Below are positions 21,843 through 31,982 of a DNA stretch of 40,117 nt, piece by piece. The notes below the pieces were generated by a model, which had not been told where the DNA came from, ran no database searches, and worked only from the letters and a program-made list of their open reading frames with translations. The stretch is from Pseudanabaena biceps PCC 7429 (GTDB taxonomy: Bacteria > Cyanobacteriota > Cyanobacteriia > Pseudanabaenales > Pseudanabaenaceae), in contig NZ_ALWB01000016.1 of NCBI RefSeq assembly GCF_000332215.1, forward strand, positions 1 to 40,117, read 5' to 3'. How positions within the stretch are numbered: the first letter of the stretch is position 1; every line of letters begins with the position of its first letter. A program made the translations under genes and the position numbers.

Positions 21843-23918
21843 TTATAGAGTTGGTGCGATCGCTCTAATGTAAGTTATCTCGAAAGCTTTGCAGTATCTA
21901 TACTGTTGAAGACGTGATGCAAAGCTAAAAGTATTACCCATGTCATATTGTTGAAAGATATCTAACCCACGATCTAAAAGAATTTTCCAGCCATGATCGG
22001 TTTGGATATGACGAGCATGAATAGTTCGACTTTCATCAAATTCCCAAGTAAATTCGATTCCTACATTGAGACAAGATTGCTTAATCGCTTCAAAATATTC
22101 TTGTTGCTGTGTGCCTTTAAAGTCATCTTCGGTGGTAACTAAATGAATATTGATCGAGCAATCATCAGGTTTATACCTGACAACAGTTTCTAAGAAATCC
22201 ATTAAGTTGCGGACTTGATAAAAGATCCGAATATAGGGATCGGTAATAGTTATTTGCTTTGCTTCTGCTAAATATGCACCAAAGAGAGCATCAAATGATA
22301 CGCCTTGTTGATTTTCTATAAATGTTAAATGTTGCTCTTTAAGACTTGAATTAAGGAGTTCTGGGGATTCTAAAAGTGATGTTATCGAAGATTCTCCGCT
22401 TTCATTATTGGTTGATTCACGATTAGTTTGGGAAATAGCAGTTTGATAATAGTAATCAGGATATTCTTCTTCTTCAAGACACTTGACTTGATTTGGTTGT
22501 TCTGTTTTGTCCAACTTGTCGAAATAAACGAATTGGACTGCGGAGTAAGTGGCATCAATCCGCATTAATTGATCTTTTACTCTTTTGCGACCTTCGATCG
22601 CAAATTTGAGGAGTTCTTCTATTTCTGTATTAGTTGCCTCTCGATGTGGGAAAATAAGTTTCATTAATCCTGAGAAAGTCTTATCGATCGCATCGCGATC
22701 GCGGGTTGAGATATCTGAAGATAAGGCAAAACTCTCTTTGTAATGTTGTGAGTAATCATAATTTCGCATTGACCTGAGAATTTCGGCGAGGTAATCGACT
22801 ACAAAGCCATATCCATTGGAAAACATCTCTCCACGAATTATGTCAGCTTCCCAGCCAGCAATATAAAAATGGAGGCGATCGAGAAAGGCTGAGTCATAAA
22901 ACTTGGGCGGTAACTCTTCAAATAAGTCTGAATGCTTCAGCATATGGGGAACAGTATTTTTAGTGTTTCCCACAAAAACCATTGATGCTTCTGCGCCGAG
23001 CGTCTCAATCCCCCTCGAAAAAGTTTTATTTGCCATATAGTTTTTCAGGATATCGACAAGGGATTTATCGATGCGCTTTTGCTTGCTTGCAAATTCATCA
23101 AAGGCAACTACATCCCAATATCCAACTAGACCAATTTTGCCAGATGAGTTATTGACAAACAGTTTAGGAACTGTCACTTCACCGCCAGAGAGGAGAATGC
23201 CATGGGGTGAAAACTCCGAATAGATATGGGATTTACCTGTTCCCTTGGGTCCTAACTCGATCAGATTATAGTTGCGTTCGCAAAAAGGAATTAAACGGAT
23301 CAATTGACTGAGTTTGTGACGATCGCTGAACATAGCAGGATTAAAGCCAATACTTTGAATTAGCAGATCGATCCACTCATTTGTGGAAAACTGTCGGCGG
23401 GCGGCGATGTAACTATCAAAATTAAAGTGGGATAACTGAATTGGTTTTAGTGATGCTAAAACCCAAGGACTGATATTTTTATCTTCTACGAATTGATATT
23501 CAATATCGGCAATGCTCCAAACACCACTTACTAAAAGTTTGGGATGAGTTTTAATTGTGCCTGAGTCAACTAATACTTTGTTGATGCCAAGATTAGCGAA
23601 TTCAGCTTCATAAATATCGGCTCTATCGTTGAGAGAGACGCTAATTTTATCAATAACTTTGTATCGTCCTTTTTCCTTGATGTTAGAACGGACTAATCCT
23701 GCTTCGTTGCGATGGACATAGTGTTTTCCTAAAATCTCCTTAACGGTTTCAATTCCAGTTGCAATCGTTGCTTCGTCACTGGTGGCACAGTATTGACCTA
23801 ACAAATATTCAAGGACATAGGAAGGTACGATCGCATTACCTTTGACTGTTTTTACTAGGTCTTTACGAACAACTAGTCCTGCGAAGTGGGTGTTTATTTT
23901 TTGGTCTAGAGCATTCAT
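21843..23918 (-). CDS. brxL: BREX protein BrxL with MIT_C-like C-terminus
   Basis: This 691-residue AAA+ protein has BrxL features: the N-terminal MNALDQKINTHFAGLVVRKD, LVKTVKGNAIVPSYVLEYLL, Walker A GPKGTGKS at 223-230, Walker B DVVAFDEF at 269-276, and the conserved LDRLHFYIAGWE block near 345. BrxL forms ring assemblies on DNA and is needed for defence in type 1 BREX. The last 150 residues (from about 541) do not look like the Lon protease domain some BrxL proteins carry. ITITDPYIRIFYQ and RTIHARHI..GWKILLDRGLDIFQ resemble the MIT_C domain, a phospholipase-D-like fold. It is the last gene of the BREX operon, 78 bp after pglZ. An acidic, Ser/Asn-rich linker (LEEEEYPDYYY... SNNESGESS) joins the two parts. 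Confidence 0.9.
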   Translation of the reverse strand: MNALDQKINTHFAGLVVRKDLVKTVKGNAIVPSYVLEYLLGQYCATSDEATIATGIETVKEILGKHYVHRNEAGLVRSNIKEKGRYKVIDKISVSLNDRADIYEAEFANLGINKVLVDSGTIKTHPKLLVSGVWSIADIEYQFVEDKNISPWVLASLKPIQLSHFNFDSYIAARRQFSTNEWIDLLIQSIGFNPAMFSDRHKLSQLIRLIPFCERNYNLIELGPKGTGKSHIYSEFSPHGILLSGGEVTVPKLFVNNSSGKIGLVGYWDVVAFDEFASKQKRIDKSLVDILKNYMANKTFSRGIETLGAEASMVFVGNTKNTVPHMLKHSDLFEELPPKFYDSAFLDRLHFYIAGWEADIIRGEMFSNGYGFVVDYLAEILRSMRNYDYSQHYKESFALSSDISTRDRDAIDKTFSGLMKLIFPHREATNTEIEELLKFAIEGRKRVKDQLMRIDATYSAVQFVYFDKLDKTEQPNQVKCLEEEEYPDYYYQTAISQTNRESTNNESGESSITSLLESPELLNSSLKEQHLTFIENQQGVSFDALFGAYLAEAKQITITDPYIRIFYQVRNLMDFLETVVRYKPDDCSINIHLVTTEDDFKGTQQQEYFEAIKQSCLNVGIEFTWEFDESRTIHARHIQTDHGWKILLDRGLDIFQQYDMGNTFSFASRLQQYRYCKAFEITYIRAIAPTL

Positions 23919-23952
23919 AGGTTCACAGGTACATTTTTGTAATTTTATGATG

Positions 23953-23983
23953 AAGAGGTGAAACGCTTCGCGCCGCGCCTCTT
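23953..23983. repeat. Degraded hairpin between pglZ and brxL
   Basis: AAGAGG and CCTCTT pair around a core with CGC-TTC-GCG, but the middle of the arms is mismatched. It appears to be a decayed member of the GCGC-core hairpin family, inside the operon. Confidence 0.45.
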
Positions 23984-23996
23984 AATAGTACTTGGC

Positions 23997-26510
23997 TTAA
24001 AAATCAAAATCACTGGTGAACGATCGCCTAATTAAATAGCGGATTGATTTATATTCTTGATAGTGGGTGGTTCCCGATAGTTTTTCTTCTAGGCGCAAAA
24101 TCACTTCCTGATTATTGGATTCATCGGCTTTTTTGGTAAGCAGAAATCTGATCTGTAGTTCACGTTCTCTAGGGTTTTCTGAGGCTATATCAAAATTGAG
24201 ATCGTGGGAATCAGAAATTAGATCCCCTGATTGTGTATAAATACCTGCACGGAGATGGCGCGATCGCACTTTATCAGTAGTGGGTTGCACTTGATAAAAA
24301 GTCACTGCTAACTGTCCTGATGTAATCGTTGAGCTACTACCGCGCAGGATCTCTACTTCTACGGAAGATATATCGCTCTGACGCTTTTTATTAATTCTGA
24401 TGATCGGAATAGTTATTTCTTGGAGTGTGGCTCCACCATGCACAAATCGACTACCTGAACCTTTGAGGCGTAATCGGTTGATGGATTTGGGAATACAAAC
24501 TTCAATATCACCTGCTAGACCGAGGCTATTTGAGTCGAAGAATTTGACGCTATCGGTGCGATTGAGGTTTTTACCTAATACAAATCGGCGATCGCGGTAG
24601 AGAACAGTTTGACCTGTGACATCTTGGCTCAGAAAATCACTTTGTTCGAGGTCTTGATTTTGGTAGATAAATCCATGATCGGCGGTAATCAGGATATTAT
24701 TTGCATTTGCCGCAGTTAGCTTTTTCACTAATTGAATTAACTCTTTGAGGGTGCTTTCGGCAGCTTCAAAGGCTTGTCCTTCAGATTGCAATTTGTCGCC
24801 AGTGTGGTCGATGCGGTTGTGATAGATATAGATCGCATCATTTGCTTTCAGGAGTTCGCGGGATTCGTCACGATTGAGGGCGATTAAATCTTCAGCCGCG
24901 ATCGCCCTAGCCCGATCGCCTGCTTGTTTGAGGATTTTGTCACGATTAGCAGTACCGTTGGAGGGCTGTCCATCGACAAGGACATGACCAGTTTCATTGT
25001 CGGCAATAGCTAAGCTAGTATTTGGTAATAGGGCTGCCATACCTAACTGGGTATAGCTGGGCAGCATCGATAGGGCTGGCTCTATGGTCGCTTCATAGCG
25101 ATCTTCTTGGCGGATTAGGCTCAAAAATTCATCGCCAATTTCGTATCGCATGGCATCGGAGATGATCACACAAATTTTGTTATCACGGTTGAGAAATGGA
25201 CGCACCCAACGCTCATAAAAGTTTTTTTGGGAAGGGATCGGTATTGCTTCCCATTTTGGCGCGGCATCGATGAAGGTTTGCCAGCGATCGCTAAGTTTTA
25301 AAAGATAGTTATTGGTGTATAGATTTTCAATCTGATCTTTTAGATCTGAAATCGCTTTACTATTGCTTGAGCGACTGTGATAAATGACTTTGCGATAGTA
25401 CTGGTCTAAACGGAACCAAGTTTGGCTATATTTTTGAATGCCATCGGCGATCGAGTCCATGCTCAAGTTAGCTTCAGCAAGGGTATAGATAAACTGAGCC
25501 GCAAAGTTAATACACTCATAAGCATCACGAAAGCGAGCGTACCAATGGCAGGTGCGGCGTTGATAAATTGTGGAGGTGATATCACTTAGAGAAATTGTCC
25601 TTGCAGTTAGCTGAATTGCTAGGTCGCTGAGAATTTTTTGATCGATTATTAAAAAATAATCTAGCTCGATCAGTTGATGCAAATCGCGTTTATATAAATC
25701 CTGCTCAATATTGAGAATCTCAGCACAGTTATCAGAGAGCTTTTCAAAGGATTCCGCAAATTGACGGCTATCTTTCCATCGTTTTAAGAAGACGATCGCA
25801 TCGGTAGATAGTGAGGAATGGGAAGTGGGAAGTGGGGAGTTATTGGCGAAATTTTGGAAATAGCAATATTTGAAGAGTTGAATTGCGAAGTCTTTGATGC
25901 TTGTTTCTGCGGATATATATCCATAGGTTCTTTGCATTTGTTCCCATAGGAAACCATCTAATCCACAGCGATTAATTAATTTGATTTTGGTATCTTGATC
26001 GTTGGCGTGTTCTGCCAATAGCTGCTCGACGATCGCATCAAGGCGTGGGTCAGCAGATGCACAGACAGCCAACATTTTTAAACGGATCATTCCTTGAGTA
26101 TCATTAGCAGCAAGCAAACGCTTTAAGGAGTCTTTGCGTTTAATAGCCTGAAAAAATTCTGTATGTGCCTGTATGACTTCGGCAAATTCTAGCCCTAACT
26201 CTAAGTCAGCTAATAGCAGAGCTACTTGGTCGGTGCGAAACTGTCCATAGGCTAACTGCACATCGAGTAACCAGTTATCAATATCCGCAGGTTGAGCGCC
26301 TTCGTGGTAGATCAAAAACTTTTGTTTGGGCTGCTCTCGCAAAATCCGATATTTGATTGCAAATTCATTATTTTTTAATTCAATTTTGATGACGCGATCG
26401 AGTTCTAAGCTTTCAAAGTCATCTCGTAATTCTTGTTTGCTGTCATACCAAAAGATAATCCGATCGCGATCGAATTGTTTGATTAAGGCTTGAGCAATGC
26501 GTTCGTTCAT
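23997..26510 (-). CDS. pglZ: BREX phosphatase-domain protein PglZ
   Basis: This 837-residue protein has the alkaline-phosphatase-superfamily core of PglZ. Metal-binding Asp occurs in KICVIISDAMRYEIGDEF near 448-465, a second block in YIYHNRIDHTGDKL, and ITADHGFIYQ near 607-615. The N-terminal half has the type A PglZ start (MNERIAQALIKQFDRDRIIFWYDSKQELRD). PglZ is one of the two proteins found in all BREX systems. It is thought to be a metal-dependent phosphodiesterase and to work with the methyltransferase. A short GA-rich microrepeat lies in the coding sequence (about 25808-25841) and encodes NSPLPTSHSSLSTD, probably a surface loop. It lies 33 bp after the BrxU-like gene, all on one strand. 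All visible metal ligands are kept. Confidence 0.93.
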   Translation of the reverse strand: MNERIAQALIKQFDRDRIIFWYDSKQELRDDFESLELDRVIKIELKNNEFAIKYRILREQPKQKFLIYHEGAQPADIDNWLLDVQLAYGQFRTDQVALLLADLELGLEFAEVIQAHTEFFQAIKRKDSLKRLLAANDTQGMIRLKMLAVCASADPRLDAIVEQLLAEHANDQDTKIKLINRCGLDGFLWEQMQRTYGYISAETSIKDFAIQLFKYCYFQNFANNSPLPTSHSSLSTDAIVFLKRWKDSRQFAESFEKLSDNCAEILNIEQDLYKRDLHQLIELDYFLIIDQKILSDLAIQLTARTISLSDITSTIYQRRTCHWYARFRDAYECINFAAQFIYTLAEANLSMDSIADGIQKYSQTWFRLDQYYRKVIYHSRSSNSKAISDLKDQIENLYTNNYLLKLSDRWQTFIDAAPKWEAIPIPSQKNFYERWVRPFLNRDNKICVIISDAMRYEIGDEFLSLIRQEDRYEATIEPALSMLPSYTQLGMAALLPNTSLAIADNETGHVLVDGQPSNGTANRDKILKQAGDRARAIAAEDLIALNRDESRELLKANDAIYIYHNRIDHTGDKLQSEGQAFEAAESTLKELIQLVKKLTAANANNILITADHGFIYQNQDLEQSDFLSQDVTGQTVLYRDRRFVLGKNLNRTDSVKFFDSNSLGLAGDIEVCIPKSINRLRLKGSGSRFVHGGATLQEITIPIIRINKKRQSDISSVEVEILRGSSSTITSGQLAVTFYQVQPTTDKVRSRHLRAGIYTQSGDLISDSHDLNFDIASENPRERELQIRFLLTKKADESNNQEVILRLEEKLSGTTHYQEYKSIRYLIRRSFTSDFDF

Positions 26511-26543
26511 TTTGAGATATGTTTTGAGATGTATTTTGAAATC

Positions 26544-28256
26544 TTAATTTGCCTTGAGCATATCAACTTTCCAGATAGCTGTGGCGATTTTGGCTAGTTG
26601 GGCTTGTCTGGTTGTAATTGCTTTCTCTGTCCAGCTTTCGCTATTTTTAGGAATATCCGATGTGATTTTAAAGCAGCTTTCTTGGAATATCGCGATTTTT
26701 TCAGCATAGCCCTGATTGCCGATCGCCCGATTTGGCTTTTTCTCTAGTGGGGTCATATTGCCGAGGCGATAGACAAACTTGTCTTGATTTTGTTCATCGA
26801 TATGTGACCATGCTTCGGCAGGATTTTCAGGGAGGATATGTTCTAGATTATAGGCTGCACTTTCAAAGTCAAACTCTTGTCCTGAGACTTGTTTTTCTAG
26901 TTGAAAGAGAATGTAGCGCACGACTTTTTTATTGCGGGAATTAGTGGTTTTTAGCTCTTTGTCGGTAAAGGCAGCTTTGAAAACGGCATCATCGGGATAG
27001 ACGGATTGGAGTTCATCAAGGATTGATCGCAAGTTTGTCAGCGCCCCAGAATCGATCTTGTAGGCAACATTGTTATAAACCTGCTCTTGGTCTTGGGTTT
27101 GCAGATTGCAAATGACGTTGTAACGAAATGAGATAACGGCGATCGCCTGTAATAGTTGGGTAAAAATCTGGCGTTGGGTTTCGGCAAATTGGCGATGGGC
27201 TGACATCAGCATTGGCATCGGTTGACGCACATTAAACATTAACAATTGTTCGAGCAATCGCCTTTCTTCTGGTTTCCAGATCGACTCATGGGGATTACGC
27301 AGGGCGGCATAAATTGAGGCGGATCGATCTAGCTCGCGCATGAGGGCAAAGGATTGTTCTTTGGTGGTGACATGGCGGCGAATGGTTTTGAAGAGATCGG
27401 CTTTTCGCACCAGTTTGTGACTGCTATTCCAATAGACGCGCAAAAAGTCAGGGAAGCTCTCGCTGCCTAATTCATCGACGATCCTTTCCCATTTTTCTTC
27501 GAGGGCTTTGAGTTCGGTTTCGTGGGTGTTGCCTGATGCAATTACTGAGAAGAGATAATTTTTGAGCAAGTCAGTGGCAGATAGGCGCACACCGCGAGAG
27601 TTGAGGGTTTCAAATACTTTAAAGGCGTTTAGTTCATCGGTAACGGAGATCGCTGTAAAAAATAGTTTATCGACAATCGTATCGACAAAGATGGCGACGG
27701 CTTCACCGCTTTGTTGCGATCGCGCCGCAATTTTGTCGCGAAACCAGTTAAAGGCTTTGCGGAGTTGATGTTCTGAGGCATTTAAGCCCCGCACGGGAAT
27801 TGGTTCGAGGGGGACAAGATAGGTTTGATAAAAGCGGTTGTTATGGCGATTTAGTTCTAGTTTGGAGCGTGGGATTAGGGAAACGGGGTCAACGTAGCCG
27901 ATGTAACTATTTTGGAGGTTGTCTTTGCGCCTTTGGTTTTTGTCGGGATCGATCGCTTTGTTGACTAGATTTTGCAGATGGGCGAGGGCGGCGAGGATGA
28001 GGATGCTGATTGTGGTAAGGCGTTGTTGACCATCGATGATGTCAAATTGTTTGTTGTTAGAGGATTGCAGGACGAGGTAGCCCATGTAATGCGCCTGTTC
28101 ACCATCTTCGGCAAATAGTCCGAGGATGTCTTGCCAGAGGTCGTCCCATTCTTCTTCTGTCCAAGAGTAGTCTCGCTGAAATGGTGGGACGCGGTAAAGC
28201 AAGCCGTTGCCGAGGAGTTGGCGAAAGGTTTGATTGGCAGTATTAAAGTTCATCAT
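26544..28256 (-). CDS. GmrSD/BrxU-like protein (DUF262-DUF1524)
   Basis: This 570-residue protein has both halves of the GmrSD family. The N-terminal DUF262 shows VPPFQRDYSWTEEEWDDLW, FDIIDGQQRLTTISI near residue 70, and FKVFETLNSRGVRLSATDLL. The C-terminal DUF1524 has the His-containing nuclease motif NLEHILPENP near 470, then RLGNMTPLEKKPN. GmrSD enzymes cut DNA carrying modified cytosines. BrxU, from the E. fergusonii BREX locus, is of this type and complements BREX against phages with modified DNA. Both motifs are intact. I start at ATG 28256, with AGGA seven bases upstream; a longer frame begins at 28313. It sits between pglX and pglZ, so it is part of the operon rather than beside it. 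Confidence 0.88.
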   Translation of the reverse strand: MMNFNTANQTFRQLLGNGLLYRVPPFQRDYSWTEEEWDDLWQDILGLFAEDGEQAHYMGYLVLQSSNNKQFDIIDGQQRLTTISILILAALAHLQNLVNKAIDPDKNQRRKDNLQNSYIGYVDPVSLIPRSKLELNRHNNRFYQTYLVPLEPIPVRGLNASEHQLRKAFNWFRDKIAARSQQSGEAVAIFVDTIVDKLFFTAISVTDELNAFKVFETLNSRGVRLSATDLLKNYLFSVIASGNTHETELKALEEKWERIVDELGSESFPDFLRVYWNSSHKLVRKADLFKTIRRHVTTKEQSFALMRELDRSASIYAALRNPHESIWKPEERRLLEQLLMFNVRQPMPMLMSAHRQFAETQRQIFTQLLQAIAVISFRYNVICNLQTQDQEQVYNNVAYKIDSGALTNLRSILDELQSVYPDDAVFKAAFTDKELKTTNSRNKKVVRYILFQLEKQVSGQEFDFESAAYNLEHILPENPAEAWSHIDEQNQDKFVYRLGNMTPLEKKPNRAIGNQGYAEKIAIFQESCFKITSDIPKNSESWTEKAITTRQAQLAKIATAIWKVDMLKAN

Positions 28257-28289
28257 CCATTCCTGCAAGTGCATACCTATAAACAATGA

Positions 28290-28399
28290 CAAAAGTGGGG
28301 ACGCTGTACCCACTTTTGCAAGAGATCCCCCTCAATCCCCCTTAAAAAGGGGGAAGAAGAAAATTCTCCCCCCTTTTTAAGGGGGGCTGGGGGGGATCT
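28290..28399. repeat. Two inverted repeats between pglX and the BrxU-like gene
   Basis: A 10-bp hairpin (28290-28299 with 28309-28318) is followed by a large imperfect inverted repeat. The left arm GATCCCCCTCAATCCCCCTT is at 28324-28343, and the right arm ending GGGGGGATC reaches 28398. GATCCCCCTCAATCCCCC is a dispersed sequence I remember from many cyanobacterial genomes. The repeat may be a small mobile palindrome or attenuate transcription within the operon. Confidence 0.75.
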
Positions 28400-28415
28400 A
28401 GACAATTCTGATAGT

Positions 28416-31400
28416 TTAATCATCCGTAGCTTCTAGTCCTGCGATCTTTTTCAGGGCTGCGCCAAATTTACCATAGTTGACTTTTACGCCGTCGTCGAGG
28501 TCGATCGCTAGTTGTTGGCTGGCGAGGGGATAGAGAATATCGCGTTCGTATTTTTCGAGTTCGTCGATGATTTTGCGTAGGTTTTCGATGGTTTTGAGGG
28601 CTTTAGTTTTTTCGGATTGGGTGGCGTTTTGGTCGATGCTGACGGCTTCGAGGTGTTTTTTGTGGGCGGTGAGTTTGGCGCGATATTCGCGGAGGTAGTC
28701 GTTGAGGACGATGCTGGCGGTGTCGGGGCGGTAGCGATGGAGGTAGATGAGGACGTTAAAGCTTCCTTTGGGGCTACTGAATAGCCAATAAATCGGGCGT
28801 TTTTTGTAGCGTTTTACGTGGTCGTTGTAGAAGTCTTTGAGGAAGTATTTTTGTATTGGTTTGTCTAGGGCTTTTTCGATGAAGGTTAGGTTGGTTTGAT
28901 AGTTTTCTTCACCGAAGGTGAGGCGTAAAAATTTGCGAAATTGTTCGCTGATGTCATCGGTAAACCAGTCGCCTTCGAGGATGGGGATGACGTTATCGCG
29001 ATCGGGCATGAAACTGGGATTAGGAATTTTTTGAAGATAATCTTCTATGGTTTCTCCTTGGTTGGCTAAAATGAGTCCTTCTTTATCAATAGAATATCTG
29101 CCAAACATACAGCCTACTGCATAAGAGATGAATTCGCGCATGGTGTCGGCTAGTAGAAGTGTTTCTAGTTCGGCTTCGCTTTTGTTGCTATCATAGCGGT
29201 AGTGAGGGTTACAGGTTAAAGTGATTTCTTTTAATGGAACTTCTGGAGTGAGTTCGTCTTGGAGTCCGTAGGCTTCAATGAAGATACGGTTGTTTTCTTC
29301 TTCGAGGCGTTGCATTTCTAGGGTTGTTTGTTGCCAGTGGTAGCGGAGTTGGGCGTATTTAGTGGAGAGTAGAGAGTTTGAAGTGTGGAGTTTGTTGTTT
29401 TGATTGCTTTCTACTTCGTACTTATCACTTTCTACTTTTAGAAGTGGCAGAGTTGTAAAATCCCATGAAGTTTCGTAAGAATTCCAATCTGAACAACTAA
29501 TATTAATAATATTATCGATTGATTTTATTCTATCTTGGTTAGGATTAATTATTTCTTGATTAATTGGGAATGCTTTAATTTGTCCCACCTCAAAATTAAG
29601 AGTTGGAGATATTGCTGCAACTGTATTAGACATTATTGGAGAATTCATTACTCCAAGTATCGATTTTAAAACTTCTTGACTTAGATTAAAAATGGACATT
29701 CCAGCGTCAGCGAAAATAAAACCTCTTGGAAAAAATCTTAACGAAAAAATACTGCTTGAAACTTTAGACCAGCTTACACTTTCTTGAAAGTAAAAATCTG
29801 TATTTTGAGGGCGCGATTTAGATTTACCACCATTTTCAGTGCCAAAGTTTCTGATCTCATATCCATCATTTTTCCAATTAACGATATATTCTTGATTTCC
29901 ATACCATTTCCTAAATTCACCACCCTTGTTATAAGGAAACCATTTTCTCTTAGAATCTTGAGCTTCTTTTCTATTCTGCAATCCAAATCCGATACTGTTA
30001 TGTTTTACTTCAAACCATAACTTAATAAATCGATCATTGTCAGCCGTTGCTAATCCTTGTCTTGGAGAAGCAAGACTCTCTAATTTTTCTGATGTAGCAA
30101 AAATATCTAGGACTCTCTTACTTACCCAATAAGCGATCGCACTACTAGGAATCTTCTTAAAGTCATCGACAGAAGCCCGATAAATAAGATTGTTTTTCTT
30201 CTTTTCAATGAAAACAAGTTCTTTATCCGCAGACTGTGGCGCATCATTGAGATTAATGTAAGCCCCTAAATTTTTGTGAGGAGAATTTACCAAAACAAAA
30301 GCACAAGCTTGCACAACCTTAGAATTTAAGTCTGGAAAACTATTGTAGCCAATCTGAATTAATGTTGCTATATCTTGTTTTGCAATTAATTTCTCTCGCA
30401 ACTTCTCAAACGAAGACAAAAACATCCAACTTTGCATTGTAACCATAGCCACTAACCCATTCTTGACAGCAAGCTCAAGATTACGCTCCATAAACATTGC
30501 AAACAAATCAGACTTACTATCTGGATAATTATCCTTCACCCAAGCCGACATTCGATTATTCATCCCCTTCCCACCCATATAAGGCGGATTCGCAATCACC
30601 ACATGATACTTAGAACTCAGAAAATCAGCCTGCCTCAACACCCGCAAAACCTTCTCATGAGTCCTGTAAAAAAACAGACTACCTTCCACATTCTTCGACC
30701 GCAAAATCTCAACCATCCCCGCCACATCCGTCACCGTCGGACGGATTAACGAACCAAAATTATTCGACTCCTCAAACTCATGCAAAGTCCGTAACAAAGG
30801 CGCAGTAAAGAGATCTCGCCCCACGAAATCCATATAGCCCTGCACATCATCATCCGCAAAACTCACATTCTCCAACACACAAATATTCGGCTTAATTCCC
30901 TTATTAAAAAACCGCCGATGCTTAGTAGCCTTCATCGTCAACGCAAGCGCCGCCAACTCACCCGCCCGTTCGTCAATCTCAATCCCAAACAAATTCAACG
31001 TCAAAATCTTTTCAGGAATCTCCGCAGGCTCATACCCTTCTTCTTCATAAATTGCATACAACAAATCAAACGCATACACCAACATATGCCCCGACCCACA
31101 AGCAGGATCGCAGATTTTGATATCCTCTGGCTTCGCAATTCGCAGAAAATTTGTTTCCGTCTGTTCGGGAGCAATATAGTATTCCATCTGCTCGATCAGC
31201 CGCGAATTAGGATGATTTAACATCCATAAACGACCCAAAGAATTCTCTACCAAATAACGCACAATCCATTTAGGCGTAAACAACTGAGTCGCCGCAGGAA
31301 TACTTTCGGGCGTAATCTTGCGATTTTTCTTCAACGCATCAAACACCTCATCCTTCTTCTCCGAAATATAAAACTGATAGAGCCAACCGATCGCCTCCAC

Positions 31401-31982
31401 ATCCTTACAAACATCGGGAGTCAACGTCTCGCGGGTATAAGCCAAAATCGAATTGCCCGACAACAAATCATCAGGCATCAAAAGCTCCGTATAGTTGGCA
31501 ATGCGATCAAATAAATAGGGCATCGCCTTATAAAAATGATTACATACCGACACAATCAGCGATCGATAAGCCTCAGTTTGCGGATCGGGACTAGGGCTAG
31601 TGCCATTTAATAAAGCAAAAATGCGATCGCGCACCACCGCATCCGCCACCAAATCCTCATCAATATGCCCCATCTTCGCCTCAGCCAAAATCTCAGGCTG
31701 AAACTGTCCCTCCGCAGGCGACAACACCCCAATCTTCGTATAGCGATTTACATCCATAAACCGCAGCGCACAAAATCGATTAAACCAAACATAAGCCACG
31801 CGATCGATCACCTGTTCCTTAGAACTAGCCTTAATCTCCTTTTCGAGATCGGCGATCGCCTCCCCATATTCCCGCCGCGCCATACTCTCAGGCTGCAAAA
31901 CCAGATTCAAGCGACTAGTGACCTGCTCGATCAAACTACGTCGGGCAAATTGTGCAAATCTTTTGAGTCTTGAGGTGTCCAT
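28416..31982 (-). CDS. pglX: BREX adenine-specific DNA methyltransferase PglX
   Basis: This is a 1188-residue N6-adenine methyltransferase. The AdoMet-binding motif CDPACGSGHMLVYAFDLLY lies near 290, and the catalytic NPPY (VVIANPPYMGGKGMN) near 463, spaced as in large type I/BREX enzymes. The C-terminal half would contain target recognition and a coiled-coil-like tail (KKHLEAVSIDQNATQSEKTKALKTIENLRK). PglX marks host DNA at a BREX-specific site so that unmodified phage DNA is excluded. The N-terminus MDTSRLKRFAQFARRSLIEQV is typical for the family. Coding sequence at about 29361-29440 contains a GA-rich microrepeat giving LKVESDKYEVESNQNNKLHTSN, a probable insertion within the C-terminal part. 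The ATG at 31982 is about 50 bp after the preceding nuclease gene. Confidence 0.94.
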   Translation of the reverse strand: MDTSRLKRFAQFARRSLIEQVTSRLNLVLQPESMARREYGEAIADLEKEIKASSKEQVIDRVAYVWFNRFCALRFMDVNRYTKIGVLSPAEGQFQPEILAEAKMGHIDEDLVADAVVRDRIFALLNGTSPSPDPQTEAYRSLIVSVCNHFYKAMPYLFDRIANYTELLMPDDLLSGNSILAYTRETLTPDVCKDVEAIGWLYQFYISEKKDEVFDALKKNRKITPESIPAATQLFTPKWIVRYLVENSLGRLWMLNHPNSRLIEQMEYYIAPEQTETNFLRIAKPEDIKICDPACGSGHMLVYAFDLLYAIYEEEGYEPAEIPEKILTLNLFGIEIDERAGELAALALTMKATKHRRFFNKGIKPNICVLENVSFADDDVQGYMDFVGRDLFTAPLLRTLHEFEESNNFGSLIRPTVTDVAGMVEILRSKNVEGSLFFYRTHEKVLRVLRQADFLSSKYHVVIANPPYMGGKGMNNRMSAWVKDNYPDSKSDLFAMFMERNLELAVKNGLVAMVTMQSWMFLSSFEKLREKLIAKQDIATLIQIGYNSFPDLNSKVVQACAFVLVNSPHKNLGAYINLNDAPQSADKELVFIEKKKNNLIYRASVDDFKKIPSSAIAYWVSKRVLDIFATSEKLESLASPRQGLATADNDRFIKLWFEVKHNSIGFGLQNRKEAQDSKRKWFPYNKGGEFRKWYGNQEYIVNWKNDGYEIRNFGTENGGKSKSRPQNTDFYFQESVSWSKVSSSIFSLRFFPRGFIFADAGMSIFNLSQEVLKSILGVMNSPIMSNTVAAISPTLNFEVGQIKAFPINQEIINPNQDRIKSIDNIINISCSDWNSYETSWDFTTLPLLKVESDKYEVESNQNNKLHTSNSLLSTKYAQLRYHWQQTTLEMQRLEEENNRIFIEAYGLQDELTPEVPLKEITLTCNPHYRYDSNKSEAELETLLLADTMREFISYAVGCMFGRYSIDKEGLILANQGETIEDYLQKIPNPSFMPDRDNVIPILEGDWFTDDISEQFRKFLRLTFGEENYQTNLTFIEKALDKPIQKYFLKDFYNDHVKRYKKRPIYWLFSSPKGSFNVLIYLHRYRPDTASIVLNDYLREYRAKLTAHKKHLEAVSIDQNATQSEKTKALKTIENLRKIIDELEKYERDILYPLASQQLAIDLDDGVKVNYGKFGAALKKIAGLEATDD

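Noticed and set aside
28290-28399. Terminator splitting the BREX operon between pglX and the BrxU-like gene
   Set aside because: The inverted repeats are of a dispersed type and no T-run follows on the minus strand. Attenuation remains possible, but a stop to transcription is not supported.
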